Part shown: piece by piece, positions 18,326 to 28,052 of the stretch
How positions within the stretch are numbered: position 1 is the stretch's first letter
How the letters are laid out: each line of letters opens with the position of its first letter
Translations under genes and position numbers: made by a program
Notes under the pieces: generated by a model
Told to the model about the DNA's origin: nothing
Database searches by the model: none
What the model saw: the letters and a program-made list of their open reading frames with translations, nothing else
Origin: Candidatus Cloacimonadota bacterium
GTDB lineage: Bacteria; Cloacimonadota; Cloacimonadia; Cloacimonadales; WRIO01
Assembly: GCA_009777575.1 (NCBI GenBank)
Contig: WRLO01000005.1
Location: 1 to 64,000, forward strand
Length of the DNA stretch: 64,000 nucleotides
Direction: 5' to 3'

Positions 18326-19933
18326 CTAATGTCTAAAATGTCTTCGACCTGTTAATACCATCGCTATCTTTAGCTTATTGCATGCCTGAATCACTTCTAG
18401 ATCGGCCTTTGAACCACCCGGTTGGATGACTAGTTTCACTCCTATTTCGGATAACCTTTCGATTGAATCCTTAAATGGGAAAAAACCATCAGAGGCACAC
18501 ACAGAATTAGTTAAATCAAGATTGGCTCTTTTTGCAGATTCTACCGCTATATTCAAAGAACTAATTCGACTAGTCTGACCTATCCCTAATCCAAGGGTTT
18601 GTTTGTTTTTTGTAAAACATATTGCATTTGATTTAAGCATTTTGACTACTTGCCAAGCGAATTTGAGTTCATCAAGCTCATTATTTGAAGGTTTTTGATC
18701 TGTGGGAAAAGTCCATTCTTCTACATTATCTTCTACTAAATCTGGCATTTGAGCAAGATAGCCATCTAAACATGGTTGAATTTGTAGGTGGTTTTTCATT
18801 TTATTAAGCAAATCTCGATGATAAATAATTAATCTTCTATCTTTCTTTTTCTTTAGTTTTAATAGAGCTTCTTCTGAAAAATCAGGAGCGATGACAATTT
18901 CAGTAAAAACTTTATCAATAGCTTCCACAAAATCAAGATGAATTTTCTCATTTGTGACAATTATTCCGCCAAAAGGTGAAACAGTATCAGTAGCAAAGGC
19001 TTTTTGATAGGCTATAGTTATTTCTGGATCTGAAGCTATTCCAGAAGGGTTTGTATGTTTAAATATTGCCACTGTTGGTTCAGAGAATTTTATTATTGTC
19101 TTCAGAGCAGCATCAATATCGAGATAATTGTTGTATGATAGCTCTTTACCATGTATTTGAGATATTATATCTTGTTCATTTATTTCCAAAGTTGTTGTTA
19201 TACTTTTTTGAAAATATGTAGCTTTCTGATGGGGATTTTCACCATATCGTAATTTTGTAGGAAAATGAAAATATTCAAAGGGAAAAAAAGGAACTTCGCA
19301 AACTTGCGAATAAGAGCTGGTTAAATAGCTATTAATTAAGTAATCATATCGAGATATATGCTCAAATACTTTAGCAGCAAGTCTCAATCGTGTCTCTACA
19401 GATGTAGTTCCTTTTTTTTCTAGCTCGTTTAAAATACAATCATAATCAGCTGGATCAATTAAGACAGTAACGGCTTTAAAATTTTTGGCTCCAGCTCTTA
19501 GCATTGCCGGTCCACCTATATCTATATTTTCGATAATTTCTTCAGAATATTCTGAATCAAGGAGGTGATGGTTTGATTTTTTTTCTTGAATATCAAGAAT
19601 ATGCTTTCGAACTGTTTCCTCAAAAGGATAAAGATTTACTACAAGTAAGTCAATTCCAATGATAAAATGTTCATTAATTTGCCTTAAATGTTCTTCATTT
19701 TCTCTTAAAAACAACAAACCACCATGTATTTTGGGATGAAGTGTCTTTACTCTTCCTTCCAAAATTTCTGGAAATCCAGTTATATCAGATACAGCTGATG
19801 CCTTTATGTTATTCTTTAAAAGGACCTCGAGGGTTCCACCCGTAGAGATTATTTCATATCCAAAATCCGAAATTCTTTTAGCAAAATCTACGATACCTTT
19901 TTTATCAGAAACACTAATCAATGCTCTTTTCAT
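18326..19933 (-). CDS. purH: Bifunctional AICAR formyltransferase/IMP cyclohydrolase
   Basis: MKRALISVSDKKGIVDFA, STGGT, GRVKTLHPKIHGGLL, IFKHTNPSGIA, QPGGS. Confidence 0.96.
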   Translation of the reverse strand: MKRALISVSDKKGIVDFAKRISDFGYEIISTGGTLEVLLKNNIKASAVSDITGFPEILEGRVKTLHPKIHGGLLFLRENEEHLRQINEHFIIGIDLLVVNLYPFEETVRKHILDIQEKKSNHHLLDSEYSEEIIENIDIGGPAMLRAGAKNFKAVTVLIDPADYDCILNELEKKGTTSVETRLRLAAKVFEHISRYDYLINSYLTSSYSQVCEVPFFPFEYFHFPTKLRYGENPHQKATYFQKSITTTLEINEQDIISQIHGKELSYNNYLDIDAALKTIIKFSEPTVAIFKHTNPSGIASDPEITIAYQKAFATDTVSPFGGIIVTNEKIHLDFVEAIDKVFTEIVIAPDFSEEALLKLKKKKDRRLIIYHRDLLNKMKNHLQIQPCLDGYLAQMPDLVEDNVEEWTFPTDQKPSNNELDELKFAWQVVKMLKSNAICFTKNKQTLGLGIGQTSRISSLNIAVESAKRANLDLTNSVCASDGFFPFKDSIERLSEIGVKLVIQPGGSKADLEVIQACNKLKIAMVLTGRRHFRH

Positions 19934-20261
19934 CTTTATTTATTCCTAATTTTTTTATTTTTTTACAGATAATGTAATTCTGAATTACAACATAAAAATA
20001 AAATAGATTTATTATTATTAAACAATTTGTCATCACAACTGAAGATTCTATGTATGACCATATCATTAAGGGTAATATTATTATTATTATAGATTTTAAC
20101 AATAAAATACCCTTTAAAGCTCCATATCTCTTTATGAGCTTTCTGGCAAAAGGATTTCTTTCTCCATGATAACCACAATTTGTCACCACAAAATAGGTGG
20201 TTTTAGCATCAAAAAAATTTAATAAAAGAAATAAAAACAAAAGTCCTATAAGTATTAGCAA
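19914..20261 (-). CDS. Small membrane protein, DUF5658-like
   Basis: FFDAKTTYFVVTNCGYHGERNPFARKLIKRYG plus hydrophobic helices; overlaps purH start by 20 bp. Confidence 0.6.
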   Translation of the reverse strand: MLILIGLLFLFLLLNFFDAKTTYFVVTNCGYHGERNPFARKLIKRYGALKGILLLKSIIIIILPLMIWSYIESSVVMTNCLIIINLFYFYVVIQNYIICKKIKKLGINKDEKSID

Positions 20262-20280
20262 CTTATTTCTCCCTTATCAC

Positions 20281-21453
20281 TTACCTTTCAGTCCTTACAA
20301 AAAGCATTTTTCCATCACTATATACTACTATATGCCCAGAATCATCAAAATAATTATGATTTCCGGTTGGTATTTCGCTTGCTTTATTGGTTCCATAAGT
20401 ATAAAAATTGTTGAATCTATTTAATATTCTCGGATGGTTGTAAGTATTGTTCAGACCAAAAGACAAAATTGCTATTTTTGCAAATTGATTTAGGGTTGCA
20501 TCCAGAAAAATTCTATCTGATGAATTGTTAGATGACGCTCCATGATGAGGTACCTTTAAAACATTTATAGACAAATCAAAACCTTCATTGATCATCCAGT
20601 CTTGAACATCTCCGTAAATATCGCCAGTGAACAAGAAATTAACATCACCATAAGTAGTTTTTAAGACTATACTTGTGTTATTTATGTTGTTTCCATGATA
20701 GCTAGGTGGAAAACCAATATTAAAAAAATCCAAACGAACTTCATTACCGAGCATCATTCTACTTCCGGATTGATAGCCGTGAGTTTGATTAGGAGAAATA
20801 TAAGGTCCCGATGTTATTGCACTATCTAGTATGTCTTGTAAACCACCCCAATGGTCAAGATGCCTATGCGTTTCAACAATAAAATCGAGGTGCGTTATAT
20901 TCATGTTTTCTAAATAATTTAATGCTATAGGAACACCGCCGCCCTGCCAATCTCTGGTGCCTCTGCGACCATATCCTCCATCTATCATCATGTTTTTATC
21001 ATCCGGACTTTGTATCAAGATGGCATCCCCTTGCTGAACATTGATAAAATGAACCTTTAAATGTGGATATGAGAGGGAAGTTGAAGTAAATGTAAAGGTA
21101 GTATCTTGAAACACACCTTTATCGTTTTTATCAAATACTGATAATTTCATTTCATAGATGCTTATTTCTTGATAATCAACAGGTAAATAATAAATATGAT
21201 TTATGACTGCATTACCACCTGTCCAGCCTCTATATGCTTCGTTATTATTTGTCCGATTATTATAGTAAATCTGAATATATGTAGAGTCTCTCGTGGCCAC
21301 AGAGAGTTGGTTGTTTTCTATTTTCCAGTTTATTATCATCCCTGAAGTGGGTTTTGAATCTCGTGGTCCTAACGACTTATTCCAACCACAGGATATAAAA
21401 TAAATTGAAATGGTCAGAAATATTAATAAAAATATAATCCAATTTTTTTTCAT
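20281..21453 (-). CDS. ComEC/Rec2-like metallo-beta-lactamase-fold lipoprotein
   Basis: Lipobox-like ISCGW; VHFINVQQGDAILIQSPDDKNMMIDGG, ETHRHLDHWGGL, LFTGD, KVPHHGA motifs. Confidence 0.85.
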   Translation of the reverse strand: MKKNWIIFLLIFLTISIYFISCGWNKSLGPRDSKPTSGMIINWKIENNQLSVATRDSTYIQIYYNNRTNNNEAYRGWTGGNAVINHIYYLPVDYQEISIYEMKLSVFDKNDKGVFQDTTFTFTSTSLSYPHLKVHFINVQQGDAILIQSPDDKNMMIDGGYGRRGTRDWQGGGVPIALNYLENMNITHLDFIVETHRHLDHWGGLQDILDSAITSGPYISPNQTHGYQSGSRMMLGNEVRLDFFNIGFPPSYHGNNINNTSIVLKTTYGDVNFLFTGDIYGDVQDWMINEGFDLSINVLKVPHHGASSNNSSDRIFLDATLNQFAKIAILSFGLNNTYNHPRILNRFNNFYTYGTNKASEIPTGNHNYFDDSGHIVVYSDGKMLFVRTER

Positions 21454-21826
21454 AAAAAAATTCCTCTTTTTTTATTTTTTCTATATACAAATCTCAGTTT
21501 TTATCTATAACTACAAAATAGTTATTGTCATAATATGTAAACACATCGTTTCATATAGTGTTCAAGCTCTAACAATGATTTCACCAACGCAAACTTAATG
21601 TTGAGCCTAATAAAATGACCAATAAAAATAAATTAGGGTTTTAGTCAACATATATTTTGCAAATAGCATTAGGTTTTATATAAAATTAATGATGACGAAA
21701 CTGTTTGGTGGATAAAAAAAATAGTTTAAATGACATCATAATATAGAATTTTAGAAAGTTCTTGACAAATTATACTTGTTAAAATAATTGGCATGTATAA
21801 AAAAACTAAAATGGAGTAAAACATAC

Positions 21827-22171
21827 ATGAGTAATAAGAAAGAGGAAATTGTCGATAAATTTCTTGAAAAGAACAATATGGATTATTTGTTCTGTATCCT
21901 TGCAGATAAAGAATCAGAGAGATTGTCTATCTTACCAGATTCTATCAAAAGAGGTTTTTATGAAAAAACAACTACAATGGCATTAAAACATATAGCCTTA
22001 AATGATGTCCCGGACTACATTGTCGAAGAAGTAGAAACGAAAGAAAGTGATGATTATGAAAACTTTGACTATACAGAGGAATATGAAGACGACAGAAAAG
22101 ACTTATTAAACAAAGATCTTGATGTTTTTGAAAATTCCACAAATATAGAAGAAGATTATAAAGATGATTAA
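21827..22171 (+). CDS. Hypothetical protein with strongly acidic C-terminus
   Basis: GGAG ribosome-binding site then MSNKKEEIVDKFLEKNNMDYLF; Asp/Glu-rich tail. Confidence 0.6.
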   Translation: MSNKKEEIVDKFLEKNNMDYLFCILADKESERLSILPDSIKRGFYEKTTTMALKHIALNDVPDYIVEEVETKESDDYENFDYTEEYEDDRKDLLNKDLDVFENSTNIEEDYKDD

Positions 22172-22221
22172 TCTGTTTTGAAGTTTTTGTTAATTATTTA
22201 TCTCTGCAAATTTAGAAAACA

Positions 22222-23028
22222 ATGTCTTTGAGAGCTTTAAAACAATATATTGAGCTGTATCATTATTATGGACTTTCTGATTTTTTCTTAGAATCGCAGG
22301 TGTTTCAAAAACCATTAAACACTCAACCACAGAAAAAATCAATAAATTCAAACTCAAATTACATAACAAGGGAAAGTTATAAGGATTCCAATAATAAACA
22401 AATATACGATTTTGAATATGATGTTGAAACTACTGATTTTACATTTTTACAGAGGAAGTATGCGAATTGTTTTAAATGCTCTTTTTCTAAATCTCGTTGG
22501 AAATTTGTTTATGGAGAAGGGCAACAAAATGCTCAATGTATGCTTATTGGCAATCCTCCTATAACAGATGAAAACGCCAATGGGAAGCCTTTTGTTGGGC
22601 ATTCTGGGGATTTATTTAATAAAATGATGGCTTCTATTGGTATAAAAAGAGAAGACCTTTATATCACAAATATAATTAAATGTAAACCTAATTATATAGA
22701 TTATTCTGAGATTCAAAAATGTATGCCATATTTATTAGAACAGATAAGAATACTCAAACCGAAGATAATACTCGTTATGGGTGATATTGCTGCCAATGCC
22801 TTGTTTACAACATTACATCATGTAAAATCAACATCACAACAAATAAATCTACTCAAAGAAAATATTGACTACTATAGACTTCATCAAGGTCAGCTCTATC
22901 AAAATATTCCCATATATGTTACTTATAATCCGTTTGATTTATTGAGAAATATTGATTTAAAAAAATTAGCATGGGAAGATTTAAAGTTATTTCGTGACCA
23001 CTTCTTAAAAATCAAAAACTCTGAATAA
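22222..23028 (+). CDS. Family-4 uracil-DNA glycosylase superfamily protein with altered active-site motifs
   Basis: CFKC...FGEG..NAQCMLIGNPPITDENANGKPFVGHSGDLFNKM...YITNIIKCKP; four cluster-type cysteines retained; GEAPG reads GNPPI and HPS/HPA reads NPF. Confidence 0.8.
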   Translation: MSLRALKQYIELYHYYGLSDFFLESQVFQKPLNTQPQKKSINSNSNYITRESYKDSNNKQIYDFEYDVETTDFTFLQRKYANCFKCSFSKSRWKFVYGEGQQNAQCMLIGNPPITDENANGKPFVGHSGDLFNKMMASIGIKREDLYITNIIKCKPNYIDYSEIQKCMPYLLEQIRILKPKIILVMGDIAANALFTTLHHVKSTSQQINLLKENIDYYRLHQGQLYQNIPIYVTYNPFDLLRNIDLKKLAWEDLKLFRDHFLKIKNSE

Positions 23029-23048
23029 AACAATTTTATGGAATTTTC

Positions 23049-24398
23049 ATGGCAGAAAACATAGAAAGAATATTACCCAACGATCTAAATGCTGAAACGG
23101 CAGTCTTATCAGCGATGATGATAGACACATATTCAGTGACAAAAGGTATCGAAATCCTAAAAGAAAATCATTTTTATAAGACAGCTCATAGAATCATTTT
23201 TTCAGCAATGCTTGATCTGTTTGAATCAAATATTGAAGTAGATATAATTACTTTAATTAATAAACTTGAAGAAAAAGGTCAAATTGAAAAAGTAGGTGGA
23301 AAAGCTTATATCAATGAACTTTCTGATGTTGTTTTAAGCTCAGCAAATTTAGAATATCATGCTAATATTGTTCTTGAAAAAGCATTGTTTAGAGATTTGA
23401 TAACTGCTTCAAACAATATCATCAAAAGATGTTATGAACCTGATGGTCCCGCCAGCGAGACAGTAGACTGGGCAGAACAAACCATTTTTCAAATCGCTGA
23501 GATGCCCAACAGGCAAACTTTCAAAAGAATCAATGAATTAATACCTATTACTTTAGAACACATTGAAGAGGTCGCTAGCTCAAAATCAAGTGTGATTGGT
23601 GTTCCCTCTGGTTTCATAGCTCTTGATAGGATGGTAGGTGGGTTTCGTAAGGGGCAATTGATAGTTGTCGCTGCTCGACCCGCTATGGGAAAAACTTCCT
23701 TCGCCTTAAATATAGCATTTAGTGCAGCCACTTCTTATGAAAAAAAAATCGGCATTTTTACACTTGAGATGTCCAATGAAGAGTTGATTTTAAGATTGCT
23801 AAGTAGTGCTTCAGAGATTCCGATGGAGAACTTAACTAAAGGTTTTGGTTTAGATAGTGACAAAATAATCAAAATCACTGGTATCGCAGAAGAACTTGCT
23901 AAAAAAGATATTTTTATTGATGACAGCGGTTATAATACCGTAATGGATATCAGAGCAAAGTCAAGAAGATTGAAAGCAGAGATGAAGACACTTGATTTAA
24001 TTGTTATTGATTATATGCAGTTGATGTCGACGCGTAAAGTCGGAGAGAATAGACAACAAGAAATCTCAGAAATATCAAGAGGTCTAAAAATACTCGCCAA
24101 AGAGCTTGATGTGCCAGTACTTGCCTTGTCACAGTTAAACAGAAGTTTAGAATCTAGAGAAGACAAAAGACCTAGACTTTCAGACCTAAGAGAATCTGGA
24201 GCTATAGAACAAGATGCGGACATAGTCATGTTTATCTATAGAGATGATTATTACAACAAAGAAACTCAAAAACCCGGTATTTCAGAAATTATCATAGGAA
24301 AAAATCGACATGGAGCTACGGGGTCCGTAGAACTGAAATTTATTCACAACATTACTCAGTTTAAAGATAAAGAATATGAAGCTTACGAGAATTTTTAG
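23049..24398 (+). CDS. dnaB: Replicative DNA helicase
   Basis: ERILPNDLNAETAVLSAMMID; VVAARPAMGKTSFALNIA; IDYMQLM; LSQLNRSLESR. Confidence 0.97.
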   Translation: MAENIERILPNDLNAETAVLSAMMIDTYSVTKGIEILKENHFYKTAHRIIFSAMLDLFESNIEVDIITLINKLEEKGQIEKVGGKAYINELSDVVLSSANLEYHANIVLEKALFRDLITASNNIIKRCYEPDGPASETVDWAEQTIFQIAEMPNRQTFKRINELIPITLEHIEEVASSKSSVIGVPSGFIALDRMVGGFRKGQLIVVAARPAMGKTSFALNIAFSAATSYEKKIGIFTLEMSNEELILRLLSSASEIPMENLTKGFGLDSDKIIKITGIAEELAKKDIFIDDSGYNTVMDIRAKSRRLKAEMKTLDLIVIDYMQLMSTRKVGENRQQEISEISRGLKILAKELDVPVLALSQLNRSLESREDKRPRLSDLRESGAIEQDADIVMFIYRDDYYNKETQKPGISEIIIGKNRHGATGSVELKFIHNITQFKDKEYEAYENF

Positions 24399-25131
24399 CT
24401 TAATTGGTGAATTTACAATTTTTACTAAAGATACTTTAATCTCTTTTATCTTTATTTTTAAAAGAAGGGCTATTTGTATAAATCAATTTAAAAAGATTGG
24501 ATATGATTCTACCTTGCTTATTGTTGTTACATCAGCTTTTACAGGCTTAGTATCAGCTTTACAGGCTTCTTATCAGACTAAAGGGTTCATACCTCAATCT
24601 CTGATTAGTGTCATGATATCAAAGATGGTAATGATTGAACTTGCTCCTGTTTTGACTTCGCTTGTATTTGCTGGCAAAGTAGGGGCTACAATTTCAGCTG
24701 AAATTGGCTCTATGAAAGTTACTGAACAGATTGACGCCTTAGAAACTATGTCAGTAAATCCTTATGAATATCTATATATGCCAAAATTGGTAGCTTCACT
24801 GACTATGTTGCCTATTTTGACAATTATTTCTATTTTTGTGACGATTATGTTTGCTTTTGTGTTTTCAAATCAGGTATTTCACATTACTTCTTATACTTTT
24901 TTTGTTAATATGAAAGCTTTTTTTGAACCATTGGATTTGTGGATTGGCTTGATTAAAGCGTTTGTTTTTGGTTTTATCATAGTTAGTATAGCAAATTTCA
25001 ATGGAGCGAGAACAAAGAATGGAGCTGAAGGTGTTGGTATTGCGACTACAAACACGGTAGTATCAAGTTCCATTGGGATATTAATGACCGATTTTTTGGT
25101 TGCACAAATTATTTTTGGAGGTTTTGCATGA
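24376..25131 (+). CDS. MlaE-family ABC transporter permease
   Basis: TGLVSALQASYQ...MIELAPVLTSLVFAGKVGATISAEIGSMKVTEQIDALETM; overlaps dnaB by 23 bp. Confidence 0.92.
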   Translation: MKLTRIFSLIGEFTIFTKDTLISFIFIFKRRAICINQFKKIGYDSTLLIVVTSAFTGLVSALQASYQTKGFIPQSLISVMISKMVMIELAPVLTSLVFAGKVGATISAEIGSMKVTEQIDALETMSVNPYEYLYMPKLVASLTMLPILTIISIFVTIMFAFVFSNQVFHITSYTFFVNMKAFFEPLDLWIGLIKAFVFGFIIVSIANFNGARTKNGAEGVGIATTNTVVSSSIGILMTDFLVAQIIFGGFA

Positions 25132-26183
25132 AATTTAAATTAACCTTTATAGTTTCATTAATCTGGGTGTTTATCTCTTTATTCCTTATTGCAAGTTGTA
25201 GAGATGAAATAATCCATAAGGAAACTGAAATCAGAACCGATGTTTTGATTATTTACACTACTGATCCTTTTATTTTAAGCGGATTGGGAGCTATCGTTAT
25301 TGAAGAATTTGAAAGTCGTTATGAATGCACTGTTATTTTAAGAACTTTTAGTGAAAGTGGTTTATTAATAAATCACTTGCAAGCAGATATAGATACGCTT
25401 CAAGCTGATCTTGCAATAGGCATATTAAGTCCTCATATACACAGAGCTTTACGGACAAATCTCTTTATACCAAACGAACCTGAATTAGTTCGAAACATCA
25501 GCAACAGAAGCTTTTTAATAGATAGTAGACATAGGTTGATACCCTATAATTACGATTTTTATGCCTTTGTTTATGATGCAGATATTGTTCTAATTCCTCC
25601 AAAAACTTTTGGAGAATTGCAAAGTTCCGTTTGGAATGATAGAATTATCATGACCGACCCAAGAACATCTTCAATAGGGATGGGAGCCATTATGTGGTCA
25701 TTAGGTTTATTTGGCGATAGAGGATTTGAACAATTTTGGATTAGTCTTAGAAGCAATGTTGTTTCTATACCAACAAGCCTAAATGAAGCTTATGCCTCAT
25801 TTCAAGCTGGAGTAGCACCGATTATTTTATCTTATGTTTCAAGGCCAGCTTATCACCAAGATATAGAAAATAATTATAGATATCAAGCTTTCATACCCCA
25901 AGAAGGCAGAATAAAAGAAGTAGAATATGCTGGTATATTAAATGGAGCTGTAAATCTTTTTCTAGCAAGAAGATTTCTCGAGTTTATGCTTTCTTTTGAC
26001 TTTCAGAGTCATATACCTACAACTATGTGGAAATTTCCTGTCCTTGATGGTGTTGAAATGCCTTATAGTTTATCATCAATCCAATTACCAGTCAATAGCT
26101 TGTCCGAAAATATTTTTAGTAACAATACTTTTTTTAACAACGCTTGGGCGGATGAATGGATTATGATTATGACAGATCGCTAA
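25128..26183 (+). CDS. Periplasmic substrate-binding lipoprotein, thiamine/iron-type ABC transporter family
   Basis: Lipobox LIASCRDE; VLIIYTTDPFILSG...AIVIEEFESRY; DLAIGI; TDPRTSSIGMG. Confidence 0.8.
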   Translation: MKFKLTFIVSLIWVFISLFLIASCRDEIIHKETEIRTDVLIIYTTDPFILSGLGAIVIEEFESRYECTVILRTFSESGLLINHLQADIDTLQADLAIGILSPHIHRALRTNLFIPNEPELVRNISNRSFLIDSRHRLIPYNYDFYAFVYDADIVLIPPKTFGELQSSVWNDRIIMTDPRTSSIGMGAIMWSLGLFGDRGFEQFWISLRSNVVSIPTSLNEAYASFQAGVAPIILSYVSRPAYHQDIENNYRYQAFIPQEGRIKEVEYAGILNGAVNLFLARRFLEFMLSFDFQSHIPTTMWKFPVLDGVEMPYSLSSIQLPVNSLSENIFSNNTFFNNAWADEWIMIMTDR

Positions 26184-26656
26184 GTTTCAGAATTGTTCTC
26201 TACAATCCAGAAATTCCTCAAAATACTGGAAACATAGGTAGATTGTGTATAGGTGCAAATGCTGAACTACATATAATCAAACCAATGAGATTTTTTATCA
26301 ATGATAAATATCTAAAAAAAGCCGGTATGGATTATTGGGAAAAAGTTAAATTATTTATTCATGATGATTGGAATAGTTTTTTAACTCAATGTGGAATATC
26401 ATTATTGACTAATAACAATATCTATCTCTGCTCTACTAAAGGTAAAAAATCATATACTGATATAGTTTTTAAAAAAGGTGATATTTTTGTTTTTGGTCCC
26501 GAATCAAGAGGTTTACCTGAAGAGATGTTAAATAAATACAATGACAAAGTTATCACAATAAAAATGACTAAAGATATAAGATCCATAAATCTTTGTAATT
26601 CTGTTGCTATTGTCTTATATGAGGGATTAAGGCAGATAAATTTTGATTTTTATTAA
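26156..26656 (+). CDS. trmL: tRNA (cytidine(34)-2'-O)-methyltransferase, SpoU family
   Basis: FRIVLYNPEIPQNTGNIGRLCIGANAELHIIKP; FGPESRGLPEEML; NLCNSVAIVLYEGLRQ. Confidence 0.92.
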   Translation: MDYDYDRSLSFRIVLYNPEIPQNTGNIGRLCIGANAELHIIKPMRFFINDKYLKKAGMDYWEKVKLFIHDDWNSFLTQCGISLLTNNNIYLCSTKGKKSYTDIVFKKGDIFVFGPESRGLPEEMLNKYNDKVITIKMTKDIRSINLCNSVAIVLYEGLRQINFDFY

Positions 26657-26657
26657 A

Positions 26658-27887
26658 TTATTGTGCTGTTTGAGATTTTTTATTTCTAAAAAAAGCAAAA
26701 TAAGAAATCGATGATAATAAATATAAAACAATAGTTATATAGAAAGACCAAGCAAATGAGTATTTTTCTATGATATAACCTCCTGCTAAAGCACTTATTG
26801 TCCACGAACCTTGCCATGAAAGCGTAGAAACTGCATTCGTAAAAGCATGTTCGTTGGGTTTCACTATTTCCATCTCAAAATTCGAAGCTACTGGCTGGCT
26901 TAAATTCATTAGAGTCCCTCGTGCAATAAATGCTATAACCGCAAGGGATAGGTTGTTACTCAGTGCAAGTATAAACATAAAAGGTATAGAAAATAGTTGT
27001 GTTAAGACTATAGTCCTGAGCATACCCATTTTTTTTACAAAAAAAGGCGTGGATATCATACCTAAAAATAGAAAAAATTGTAAAATTGAGAAAAAAGTGC
27101 CGATACTTGACGAATCAGCTCCAAATACTAATTTGAAATAGAGATTCATAAATGGTATTATCAATCCTGCACCCATTCCCACTAACAATCGTGGAATCAT
27201 TAACCGTATTATAATTTGCCAACTATAGTCTTTAAACCTATTTATGAATCTTTTTCTCGTTTCGGGGATAGGCATTTGTTTGATTTTAAAAAAGGGAATT
27301 ATTGATATCAAGCTCCCAATAACCGATAAATAGAGCGACCATTCATAAGCTATTGCAAGAGAATCTGTAAAATTCAAAGACATTAACAGCTTTGGTAAGT
27401 ATCCACCCAACATGAAACCAATTAATTGCGAAAGTATGCCTATAGCACCATTAAAACTAAATAAAAATATCCTTTCTCTTTTTGTACTGTTTCTCATAAA
27501 AAATGGAGCTATTGATACTCTATAAACTGTTAAAAACATGTTTGCAAAAAATATGAAAAAAAAGATAAAGGAGAGTATTTTTGAGTATATTGACATAAAA
27601 TATGCCAATGAAGCTAGTATCGTTGATATGATAAGCACTTTTCGAACATGCACTCTTTCAAGCAATATAGCAGCTGGTATGGCTACTAATGCAGAACCTA
27701 AGGAACCCCATGATAGTATTTTACCTATTTCCGCTTCTGAAAATCCATTTTCTATCAAATAAAGATTAAACAATAAACTAAAGACTGAAAAACCTATTCC
27801 ATTAAACAAACCACCAATAAGAAATAGCTTAACATTCCTACTAAAATACTGCAAATGAAGATTATAATATTTAAATAATTTAGTCAT
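26658..27887 (-). CDS. Major facilitator superfamily transporter
   Basis: 12-TM-like hydrophobic pattern; FSVFSLLFNLYLIENGFSEAEIGKILSWGSLGSALVAIPAAILLERV. Confidence 0.85.
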   Translation of the reverse strand: MTKLFKYYNLHLQYFSRNVKLFLIGGLFNGIGFSVFSLLFNLYLIENGFSEAEIGKILSWGSLGSALVAIPAAILLERVHVRKVLIISTILASLAYFMSIYSKILSFIFFFIFFANMFLTVYRVSIAPFFMRNSTKRERIFLFSFNGAIGILSQLIGFMLGGYLPKLLMSLNFTDSLAIAYEWSLYLSVIGSLISIIPFFKIKQMPIPETRKRFINRFKDYSWQIIIRLMIPRLLVGMGAGLIIPFMNLYFKLVFGADSSSIGTFFSILQFFLFLGMISTPFFVKKMGMLRTIVLTQLFSIPFMFILALSNNLSLAVIAFIARGTLMNLSQPVASNFEMEIVKPNEHAFTNAVSTLSWQGSWTISALAGGYIIEKYSFAWSFYITIVLYLLSSISYFAFFRNKKSQTAQ

Positions 27888-28052
27888 TTTTACCTCAAAA
27901 TATCAATATCGTTCAAAAGATTATTATTTGCTTTTTTAGTCAATTAAAAATAATTTTCTATGTATTTCTCACTTTTTCTTGACAAAAATGCCCCCTTTTT
28001 TTTTATGGCAAAATCGTTTACTATAATGGTTCATTTAGGAGGGTTATGCGAG

